A model generated the notes under the pieces. The model worked only from the letters and a program-made list of their open reading frames with translations. It was not told the origin of the DNA and did not search any database. This document shows, one piece after another, positions 27,692 to 34,333 of a stretch of 34,333 bases of DNA. A program made the translations under genes and the position numbers. How positions within the stretch are numbered: the first letter of the stretch is position 1; every line of letters begins with the position of its first letter. The stretch is from a virus: IMG/VR virus record IMGVR_UViG_3300011116_000672, positions 1 through 34,333 of that record; one strand, 5' to 3'.

Positions 27692-30121
27692 TTACTTCTG
27701 CTCCTTGCCAGGCGCATCCTGCGCCGGCATCTCGGCGTTCAACATCTGCAGCACGACGCCGGCATACTTGGCGGCCTCGGGCGTGTTGGGCATGGACGCG
27801 CCCTTCACGAGCGCCCGCACGATGCGTGGCGAGCGCAGCATCGCCGAGAGCGCCGCGCCAGCGCCTTGCGCCGCCATGCCCGTCACGGGGTCCGCGATGA
27901 ACTGCTGCACCTGTGCGAGCAGCGCCGCCATAAATCCCGTGCCGCTGCGGTTGGGGTTGTCACTGACGCGCTGCATCACGCGCGTGAGATAGTCCAGGTC
28001 GCGGCGGAACGTAGGGTCGGGCGCCACAATCTCCAACGTGCGCGGCCCAAGACTGTTGAACCACGTCCGAAACATGCTCAGGTCTTCGAGCGTAGGCTTG
28101 CGCGCCTTCGCGAACTCAGCCGCGACGTCGTCCATGGACGCGCGGAGCAACATCGGTGGCACATCGGGCGCAATCTTCGCCAGCGCCTGCAGCTGCGCCG
28201 CGTGGCTGTCGCGGGCACCGAGCAGTTGGCGCGCCACGGCAGCCGGCTCCGTCGCCAGCGTCGGCCCGGCCGCCGCTTGTCCCTTGGGCAGCTGTGCGAA
28301 CCACGCATCGACCTGCCGTCGGATACCAGGGTTGCGAAACATCAGCGCCTTGGTGTCGTCGCCGAGCCGCGCGTACGACGCGCGCAGCGCCGTCGCCTTG
28401 TCGAGGTTCACGACGCCGTCATCGGTGAATTTGCCAATGGCTTGCGACAGCCACGTCCGACCGAGCTGCGGCATCGTCTGTGGCGCGACCTTCGCCACCT
28501 GCTCGAGCAGCCCCACGCCCTTGTCGTCCGTCCACGTCATCTTGTTGAATGCCTGTACGCCCTCCTCGCTGAACTGCTGCAGCACGTCAGCGACCTGCAT
28601 TTTGGCGGCGTGTGTTGAGCGACCCGCGTTCAGGGCCGCCAGGGCTTCTGGCCCCGCGTGTGTCGAGACGGCTTGGTCGATGCGCTCGCGCAGCACCTTG
28701 GCGAGGCTGGCGGCAGTGCCTTGGTTGATGTTGCGGACATCCGCCGACGCGGCCTCGCGCGCCAGGTCTAGCAGTCCCGACCGCGCCCGCTCCGCTGCGC
28801 GCGCAGACACCACATCTGGGCCGTTCAACAACTTGTTCAGCGACGCGTACGCCTGCGAGGCGTTCTTCATCGCCATCGGCAGCTCGTTCAGGTCGCTCCA
28901 CAACTCTTGGACAAAGCGCGCGGTCTTCAGGTCGGTGATGTCGACCGGTGTTTCGATAGCTTCCACGATCGGCTGCGGCCCCGTGCCGCCCGTCATGACT
29001 GGGCGCCCGGCCGCATCGAGGACTCCAGACGGGCGCGGCGCTTGCCCCGGCGTGGTGCCGACCGTTACGGGCACGCGCGCCGCCCGTATCCGGGTGAACG
29101 CGTCGTCGTAGGCGCGTTCGGCCTGCTGCCGCAGGTCGCGCACAGCGCTGGTCAGCGCCTGTGTCGCCTGCGCGCCGGCGCCACGCGCGGACGTCTCGCG
29201 TCCCCCCAGGCGGGCCTGAATCTGCTCGGCCGCCGCACCGTAGCCGCGCCCAATCGCGTCGCGCGTCTGCGCTTGCGCCTGCTGCGCGCGTGTGCCCACC
29301 GCAAACGGGTCTGTCGGTGCGGCCACGCCCGTGCGCGCCGCTTCGCGCTCCCACTCGCGGGCGTAGGCTTGTCGGGTGCGCGCGTCGGCGCGTGTGGCAA
29401 TCGCCGAGCCCCCAATCGTGCGGTCGGCGAGCCACTGGGCGCCGCTGGCGACACGGTTACCGGTCGCCGTGCCAACGTCCACTGGGAGTCCACGGCTGAC
29501 GGCGTGCTCCACAGCGCGACGCTCGACCGTAACCGGGTTGCGTGCGCGCACGCGCGCCACGGCTGACGGCGCCATGAGGCCCCCAAGGGTTGCGCCTGCG
29601 AACTCGCCCATGTCCCCGACCGCGTCGACCTGGTCGGGCGTCATGCCCACGCGGCGCGCCCCGGCCTCCATCACCGGACGGGCTGCCTGGCCGGCGACAT
29701 AGCTACTGCCCATCGCTGCCGACGTCGCGACGGGGGCGGCGGCCAACGCGCGCACCAGCGGGACGAGCATGGGGGCCAGGTTCCCCGCCGTGCCCATCGT
29801 GCTCTCTGGCGCGTGCATCGCGCGCTGCACCGCAGGCTCCTGAATGACGCGCGGCATCCCCGTCACGCGGCGAATGACATCGCCGGCGCCGAACACAGCT
29901 TGCGGCACGACAGCCGCCATGCCTTCCGCAAAATCGAGCGCACCACGTCCCACTGGGTTGTCGACGCCGGCACGGTCAGCCCACGTCGGGACCGTCTGAC
30001 GCGGTGCTGCGGCCGTCGGCTGTGCGCCGATAGTGGACCAGCCTGTGCCATCCCAGCGATACCGCTGTGTGTCTCCTGTGGGCTTCTTCCACTGCGGGTC
30101 GGTCGACACGTAGTCGGGCAT
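27692..30121 (-). CDS. Large ejection (internal virion) protein
   Basis: 809 residues from ATG 30121, right after the TAA of the 516-residue gene. It is Ala/Arg/Gln-rich and mostly helical. Hydrophobic Gly/Ala patches lie near 105-155 (LAPMLVPLVRALAAAPVATSAAMGSSYVAG) and 715-770 (GFMAALLAQVQQFI ... AGAALSAML), which could insert in membranes. As the last and largest of the ejection-type genes it is in the place of P22 gp16, which enters the cell with the DNA. The call rests on order, size and composition. Confidence 0.6.
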   Translation of the reverse strand: MPDYVSTDPQWKKPTGDTQRYRWDGTGWSTIGAQPTAAAPRQTVPTWADRAGVDNPVGRGALDFAEGMAAVVPQAVFGAGDVIRRVTGMPRVIQEPAVQRAMHAPESTMGTAGNLAPMLVPLVRALAAAPVATSAAMGSSYVAGQAARPVMEAGARRVGMTPDQVDAVGDMGEFAGATLGGLMAPSAVARVRARNPVTVERRAVEHAVSRGLPVDVGTATGNRVASGAQWLADRTIGGSAIATRADARTRQAYAREWEREAARTGVAAPTDPFAVGTRAQQAQAQTRDAIGRGYGAAAEQIQARLGGRETSARGAGAQATQALTSAVRDLRQQAERAYDDAFTRIRAARVPVTVGTTPGQAPRPSGVLDAAGRPVMTGGTGPQPIVEAIETPVDITDLKTARFVQELWSDLNELPMAMKNASQAYASLNKLLNGPDVVSARAAERARSGLLDLAREAASADVRNINQGTAASLAKVLRERIDQAVSTHAGPEALAALNAGRSTHAAKMQVADVLQQFSEEGVQAFNKMTWTDDKGVGLLEQVAKVAPQTMPQLGRTWLSQAIGKFTDDGVVNLDKATALRASYARLGDDTKALMFRNPGIRRQVDAWFAQLPKGQAAAGPTLATEPAAVARQLLGARDSHAAQLQALAKIAPDVPPMLLRASMDDVAAEFAKARKPTLEDLSMFRTWFNSLGPRTLEIVAPDPTFRRDLDYLTRVMQRVSDNPNRSGTGFMAALLAQVQQFIADPVTGMAAQGAGAALSAMLRSPRIVRALVKGASMPNTPEAAKYAGVVLQMLNAEMPAQDAPGKEQK

Positions 30122-31672
30122 TTACTGCTCCGTCCCTGGCGGCGGCGCGGCGCCGGTGGCCGCCGTCTTTAGCTGTAACAGCCGCTCACGGTTCCGCTTG
30201 GTCGCTGCCAGGTTGGCGCGGAACACCGATGGGTTCTGCGCGGGGTCTGGCAGCTGGTCAAGCATCCGCCGCTCCTCGGCGGCGCTCACGGCCGTGCCCG
30301 ACAGCAGGTTAATGATCTGGTTCCGCAGCGTGGCTACGTTCGCGTAGAACGTCGCCTGGGCCGTGCTCGGCGCCATCCCCGGCAGATTCTTCGTCGCCTG
30401 CGCCCACCGCCCCGCCACCGGGCCAATCCACTCGTCGCTTATCGACTGCTCAATGTCGGTGAGCAGCGCCAGTGTGGCGGCATCGTTCGCCGCGCTCAGC
30501 CGCTCTGCGCCCGTGGGCGTGCGCGGCACCGGCTGCTGATTCGGGCCAAGCACCGGCGTGGCGGTCGGCGCGGTGCCGTCTACCGGCCGCGTCACCGCCA
30601 TCGGGCCATTCTGTCCCTGGATGATGACGGGCAGCACAGGCGCGCGCGGGTCACGCGCCGCCTCATCGAGCTGCCGGCGGATGGTGAGTTCTTCCGCGTA
30701 GGTCACGTCCTCTGGCCGCTTCCCCCGTGAGGCGGCATACCGCGCAATCGCGCGCGCCAAATCCGACGGAGGCGCCGACGACTGCCCTTGCGACGCCTTC
30801 CAGCGTGGATACTCGGCCAGCTGTGCCGGGGTCAACGTCGCGCCAGGCGCTAGGCCCAGCGAGGCGCGGTAGGCGGCCATCATGTTTTCTTCCGCCGTCG
30901 GCGTCTTCGGGGCGCCCTGTAGGCGGTCGCTCGGCACGCCAAAGGCCGGGAGCGCAGGCCGGTCGAGCGTCTCGCCGGGGGCGACCTTGTCGCCTTTCAG
31001 CCGCGCTGCGTATGCCGCACCCTGCGCCTCCATCAGTGCTTTCTGGAACGATGGCGCCGACGCGATGACCGACTGGCGCTCGGCCTCGTCAGCCGCCGCC
31101 CAGTCGCCAGCGCCAGGCTGCTCGAACTGCCGGGCGCGGTCCACCAGCCCCTGCGTGAACTGCGCGTCGGTGAGGTCGCCCGCACGCCGCCGCGCGTCCA
31201 CAAACGAGGCGTAGGTCGGCGAGGTGGCCGCCGACAGGCCCAGCTCATCGAGCCGCTGGTCGCGGAGCTGCTTGGCCGCCGCTGCGCGCGTGCGCGCCTC
31301 GGCGATGACGGCCGTGGCCTGATGCGGCTTCAGCTTGTTGATATAGGGTGTCAGTTGCGACAGGTCCGTCGGCATGTTATCGACCGCCGTCTGGATGTCG
31401 CGCTGCCGCATGACCTGGTCGTACTGCACGCGCGACAGCTCCTGCTGCCGCTTGCGCTCGGGCGCGTCCGCGATGGCCTGCGCGATGCCAGACCCGGTCT
31501 GTGCGATGTTCTGCCACAGCTGCCCGGCCAATGCCATGCGCCGCTCGTCCGCCGCTGCCTGCGCGCGCGCCTGCCCCTGCATCAGCTCCAGCAGCGTGCC
31601 GACATAGGGGTTGGTGTAGCGCTCAGGCCGCTGGTAACCACTTGGCGCGAATGGGACGGTATAGTCCGCCAT
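30122..31672 (-). CDS. Ejection (DNA-transfer) protein
   Basis: 516 residues from ATG 31672 (TGATG overlap), rejecting upstream in-frame codons. The N-terminus (PYVGTLLELMQGQARAQAAADERRMALAGQLW) starts a long helical region; the C-terminus has RNQIINLLSGTAVSAAEERRMLDQLPDPAQNPSVFRANL, a pattern I know from internal or ejection proteins of many podoviruses. It takes the place of P22 gp20. Probably packaged in the head and expelled before the DNA. Confidence 0.65.
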   Translation of the reverse strand: MADYTVPFAPSGYQRPERYTNPYVGTLLELMQGQARAQAAADERRMALAGQLWQNIAQTGSGIAQAIADAPERKRQQELSRVQYDQVMRQRDIQTAVDNMPTDLSQLTPYINKLKPHQATAVIAEARTRAAAAKQLRDQRLDELGLSAATSPTYASFVDARRRAGDLTDAQFTQGLVDRARQFEQPGAGDWAAADEAERQSVIASAPSFQKALMEAQGAAYAARLKGDKVAPGETLDRPALPAFGVPSDRLQGAPKTPTAEENMMAAYRASLGLAPGATLTPAQLAEYPRWKASQGQSSAPPSDLARAIARYAASRGKRPEDVTYAEELTIRRQLDEAARDPRAPVLPVIIQGQNGPMAVTRPVDGTAPTATPVLGPNQQPVPRTPTGAERLSAANDAATLALLTDIEQSISDEWIGPVAGRWAQATKNLPGMAPSTAQATFYANVATLRNQIINLLSGTAVSAAEERRMLDQLPDPAQNPSVFRANLAATKRNRERLLQLKTAATGAAPPPGTEQ

Positions 31673-32463
31673 CAGCTCAGCCCCGCGTTGAAGATGGTCG
31701 TCGCCGACGGGTGACTGTAGGTGTAGACATCCCACGCTCGGTCAAACCCACGGTTGCTAGCGTTCTGCCGCGCCGCTTGGTCGTTCTGCCACGACGCCAG
31801 CCCAGGCGCGTAGCGCTCCTTCGCCGTCCCGAGGTTGGTGTTGTAGGCGTTCAGGGCGCGGTTGTAGACGTTGCCGTATTCCTGACTCGCCATGTTCTGG
31901 CCGTAGCTGAGGATGTCCTTGAGCGTGCCGCCCGTCCGCAGCGTGCCGCGCCCGGCCGCGCTCTGCTCAAGCGCTTTGCGGCCCTGGTCAAGGCGGAACT
32001 GGTAGCCGGGGTCGGCGAACATGCCCTCGGCGCCAGGCGCGGTGAAGTCCGCGAACTCAAACTTCGGCGCGTCCTTGAGCCACGACAGGTCGGGCGCCAT
32101 CGGGCCGCCCCAGGTGTAGTAGTCCTGGTAGCTGCCCGTGGCCGACGGGCCGCTTGGGCCGCCCCCGCTGGCGCCACCGCCGCCGGCTGCCGCGTCACCG
32201 GGCTTGGGCGGCAACGCCCAGCCCTGCGCTTTGTAGACGCTGTTGAGCCACTGGTCGCCCTTCGACGTGCCCCACGGGTCGCCGGTGGTGTAGCCACCCC
32301 ACGTCGGGTCGTAGCCAGGCGACCCTGGCGCGATGGTGTCCCATCGGCCCGTCGTGTCGTTCCACACGCTGTTGGGCGGCGGACCACCAACGCTGTTGTC
32401 TACTGCGCCCGTGGACGTCTCGTAGCCGTCGTCGTACCAGTTACCGTACATGTCGAAGGGCAT
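31672..32463 (-). CDS. Ejection protein, gp7-like
   Basis: 263 residues from ATG 32463. The N-terminal half is rich in Gly/Pro/Trp/Tyr/Asp and disordered-looking, with a Gly run (AAAGGGGASGGG). The C-terminal half has FADPGYQFRLDQGRKALEQSAAGRGTLRTGGTLKDILSYGQNMASQEYGNVYNRALNAYN, a recurrent motif (DPGYQFR ... Q-x-ASQEY-x-N-x-YNR) of gp7-type DNA-transfer proteins. Its order before the other two ejection genes fits P22 (7, 20, 16). Confidence 0.75.
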   Translation of the reverse strand: MPFDMYGNWYDDGYETSTGAVDNSVGGPPPNSVWNDTTGRWDTIAPGSPGYDPTWGGYTTGDPWGTSKGDQWLNSVYKAQGWALPPKPGDAAAGGGGASGGGPSGPSATGSYQDYYTWGGPMAPDLSWLKDAPKFEFADFTAPGAEGMFADPGYQFRLDQGRKALEQSAAGRGTLRTGGTLKDILSYGQNMASQEYGNVYNRALNAYNTNLGTAKERYAPGLASWQNDQAARQNASNRGFDRAWDVYTYSHPSATTIFNAGLS

Positions 32464-32465
32464 GG

Positions 32466-32858
32466 TCAGCCTCGCTGCAGCATGTTCCCGAGCGTGCCGG
32501 GATACCGGTTAATGGCACCACCGCCGAACGCGCCCTCCAGCAGGTTGCGCGACGCGGCGCGGTAGGGCGCGCGGAGCTGCTGCTGCGCCTCCCACTGCTC
32601 CTTCTGCATCCCCACCATCTCGTTGTAGCGGCGCGTGTCCTCAGCCTGCTGCGCTTCCCAGCGCAAGCGGTCCTGCTCGGCCTGCTGCTGCAGAAACGCC
32701 TGCTGCTCACGAAACATCTGCAGCTGCTGCGCGAGCGACTGCTGATTCATCCGGCTCTGCGACCGGTTGCCGAACAGGCCACTGAACAAATTGAAGCCGC
32801 CCTGAATCAGGGCTGGCGCTACGATGGGCCACATAGATGTGTCCTTTGTCTCATCCAT
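32466..32858 (-). CDS. Small coiled-coil virion protein
   Basis: 130 residues from ATG 32858 (TAATG overlap). A hydrophobic N-terminal stretch (MWPIVAPALIQGGFNLFSGLFGN) is followed by a Gln/Glu/Arg-rich coiled coil (about 45-95) and a Gly-rich end (EGAFGGGAINRYPGTLGNML). The arrangement suggests a small ejection protein or gp14-type factor; it leads directly into the gp7-like gene. No exact family is assigned. Confidence 0.55.
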   Translation of the reverse strand: MDETKDTSMWPIVAPALIQGGFNLFSGLFGNRSQSRMNQQSLAQQLQMFREQQAFLQQQAEQDRLRWEAQQAEDTRRYNEMVGMQKEQWEAQQQLRAPYRAASRNLLEGAFGGGAINRYPGTLGNMLQRG

Positions 32859-33334
32859 TACGCGTCGACCTGCTCGGCGACGAGCCACAGGCTGTACGCC
32901 ATCGCCGCCGCCCCTGTGCTGCTATAGGCCGTGCTGTAGGTCAACGGCGTGCTCGCGTCAATCGCGACCAGCACCGTGTCGCTCTGCACGGTCGTCGTGG
33001 TGTTGCTCGTCATGGCCGCGCCGGCCAGCGTGCAGGTCACACCGCCGTTGGTGAATCCCAGCGTGACCGTCAGGCTGCTCGACGTGCTCGCCGCCGTGGT
33101 GATGCGCGCCAGGTAGCTGACCCGGTAGACGCCCGTCGCCAGCGCGCCCAGCGGCAGCGCCGTTGCGCCGATGGCGGCGGTCTGGCCTTCCACCGTGACC
33201 GTGGTCAGCCGATACGGCGCCTCCTGCACGTCCTGCTGCAGCGTCGTGAACCAATTCACCCACGGCGTCGACAGGCGGCCGTCCGTGCGCCGCGCAATCG
33301 GGTCGTTGTAGGGAAACGGCGCGGCCTGCGTCAC
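32858..33334 (-). CDS. Tail protein following gp10 (possible needle/tip)
   Basis: 158 residues from GTG 33334 (GTGA overlap with the gp10 stop). The N-terminus (FPYNDPIARRTDGRLSTPWVNWFTTLQQDV) is a short segment seen at the start of several phage tail proteins. The rest is a Thr/Ser/Val-rich beta domain (TTVTVEGQTA ... YRVSYLARITTAASTSSSLTVTLGF ... SLWLVAEQ). P22 encodes its needle, gp26, at this place, but the long coiled coil of gp26 is absent, so needle function is only a suggestion. Confidence 0.5.
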   Translation of the reverse strand: MTQAAPFPYNDPIARRTDGRLSTPWVNWFTTLQQDVQEAPYRLTTVTVEGQTAAIGATALPLGALATGVYRVSYLARITTAASTSSSLTVTLGFTNGGVTCTLAGAAMTSNTTTTVQSDTVLVAIDASTPLTYSTAYSSTGAAAMAYSLWLVAEQVDA

Positions 33335-34333
33335 GCCACGCCCTCCACCACGGCTCCCAGCAGGCGCCACGGCACCGGGTCGCTGACCACAATCTCCGGC
33401 ATCCAGCGCCGGGCGCGGCCGTTTCGCAGCCACCGCACGCGCGCGCCGTACTGACCCAGCGCTCCCGCGCTGCGCCACCGCTCAGCGCCCCAGGTTTTCC
33501 CACCGTCGGGACTAATCGCCAGCGACACCTGCGGGTTGCTACCTTGCCCACTGACGGCGCCCAGGCCAGGCTCCAGGAGCAATTCAAACGACGGCACCGT
33601 CAGCCACGCGTTGTCGTTGAACAGCGCGGGCGCCCGGCGGAGCCGCCGCAGGGGCAGTCCGTCGACATCCCGCGCCACGCTCGCGGCGAGGCGATAGAGG
33701 CCTGCGCCGTTGCGGTCGAGCACGAGGTGCTCCGACGTGTGCGGCACGTAGAGGTGATAGAGCGCACGCGCGGCGGTGTAGGCGTTTTGCGCGCTGTCCC
33801 AGGTGCCGCGCTCGGTCCAGCGCAGGCCCGTCCCCAGCTCCAACGTCGCGGTCACATCCAGCGCCCACGTCACGCCGGCGGTCGGGAGCGTTAACACATA
33901 GAACGTGTGGCCCTGGTCGGTGTAACTGTCGCCGATGGCATCGCTGACCACCCCGTAGTGCTCCAGCGCGACCGCGAGCGCGAAGGTGCCGGCCGGCTCC
34001 GGCGTGAAGCCCTGCGCGCGATACACCTGCCCCTCGCCATCGCGGGTCGCGCCCAGCCACAGCAACACGTTACCGGCGACGCGCGCCGAAAACGGCGCCG
34101 CGCACCCCACCGCCATCAGGCCCGAGGGATGCGGCTGGAACGGGAACGGAAACGCGCCGGCGTCAAACCACACTTCGGACGTCTGCGTGCCGAACAGGTA
34201 GAGATACCGGTCGAGCACGGCCATCGACACCCACGGGTCCGACGCGGTGCTGCGCTGCGCGTATTGCGTCGGGTCCCACGTCGTGCCGTCGAGCAGGTCG
34301 CCCAGGTAGATCGTCGACGTCGCCGCGTCCAGC
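33331..34333 (-). CDS. P22 gp10-like tail accessory factor, C-terminal part
   Basis: Continuation of the gene that starts at 610: the frame is open from the right contig end to TGA 33331, with the last 158 bases duplicated at the left end. RYLYLFGTQTSEVWFDAGAFPFPFQ is the gp10 hallmark (compare an FGTQTTEVW-type motif). VGCAAPFSARVAGNVLLWLGAT and the C-terminal beta strands (QVSLAISPDGGKTWGAERW ... RWLRNGRARRW) follow. The stop overlaps the next gene as GTGA. Confidence 0.88.
   Translation of the reverse strand, partial: LDAATSTIYLGDLLDGTTWDPTQYAQRSTASDPWVSMAVLDRYLYLFGTQTSEVWFDAGAFPFPFQPHPSGLMAVGCAAPFSARVAGNVLLWLGATRDGEGQVYRAQGFTPEPAGTFALAVALEHYGVVSDAIGDSYTDQGHTFYVLTLPTAGVTWALDVTATLELGTGLRWTERGTWDSAQNAYTAARALYHLYVPHTSEHLVLDRNGAGLYRLAASVARDVDGLPLRRLRRAPALFNDNAWLTVPSFELLLEPGLGAVSGQGSNPQVSLAISPDGGKTWGAERWRSAGALGQYGARVRWLRNGRARRWMPEIVVSDPVPWRLLGAVVEGVA
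34176..34333. repeat. Right copy of 158-bp terminal overlap
   Basis: This stretch matches bases 1-158 in 156 of 158 positions. Removing one copy closes a circle of about 34,175 bp with the gp10-like gene intact. Confidence 0.9.

Noticed and set aside
26684-28618. 644-codon + strand ORF
   Set aside because: It is antisense to the tail fibre and ejection genes, is extremely Arg-rich without domain patterns, and spans two clear minus-strand genes: a shadow frame of GC-rich DNA.

Overview
The window is a complete, circularly permuted genome of a temperate, P22-like short-tailed phage (podovirus). The last 158 bases repeat the first 158 with two mismatches, and the reading frame of a gene 10-like tail factor runs through the join, so the unique circle is about 34,175 bp. 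The DNA is GC-rich (roughly two thirds by eye). Small genes are packed with ATGA, GTGA and TAATG stop/start overlaps. The gene set suggests a GC-rich, probably Gram-negative host with a tRNA-Arg(TCT) attachment site. The host genus cannot be read from the sequence.

Layout. Only two convincing genes are on the + strand: a Cro/CI-type repressor (23.0-23.5 kb) and a tyrosine integrase (23.6-24.6 kb). The integrase is followed by an attP whose core is the 3' part of a tRNA-Arg gene, flanked by paired AGTCTACA arm repeats. Everything else is on the - strand. From an operator-like inverted-repeat region at 22.95-22.99 kb the early operon runs leftward: small zinc-binding and HTH proteins, a small membrane protein, an ERF single-strand annealing protein, a YqaJ-type exonuclease split into two ORFs, a protein with an SSB-like acidic tail, a winged-helix protein, a VRR-NUC nuclease, a replication initiator with a probable origin inside its gene, a helicase-loader-like protein, zinc/HTH proteins, a C5-cytosine methyltransferase with a long overlapping gene, endonuclease VII and a NinB-like protein.

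The late region continues leftward from 15.7 kb: small terminase-like protein, large terminase, P22-type portal, then about 7 kb of accessory virion genes (two tandem paralogues, a glycine-rich protein, a 7 x 21-residue repeat protein, a large-polyvalent-protein-domain protein and a possible HhH-type protein). A strong terminator precedes the scaffold and coat genes. These are followed by a gene 4-like connector and gene 10, which crosses the contig end. From 33.3 kb the same strand carries three or four ejection-type proteins, a tail fibre/spike with a head-binding type N-terminus, small tail proteins, and a lysis cassette (membrane/coiled-coil protein, T5-type L-alanyl-D-glutamate peptidase, holin-like protein) that ends next to attP.

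The most striking signals are: (1) two arrays of ACGCGT spaced exactly 11 bp apart, with a 16-bp palindrome, a 51-nt polypyrimidine tract and a hairpin, all inside the initiator gene and not in codon phase (candidate origin); (2) an exonuclease whose catalytic residues are divided between two ORFs joined by a GTGA overlap; (3) an integrase with proline at the usual Arg-I position; (4) a 304-codon overlapping ORF in the methyltransferase gene with its own ribosome site; (5) a repressor whose apparent C-terminus is in the +1 frame.
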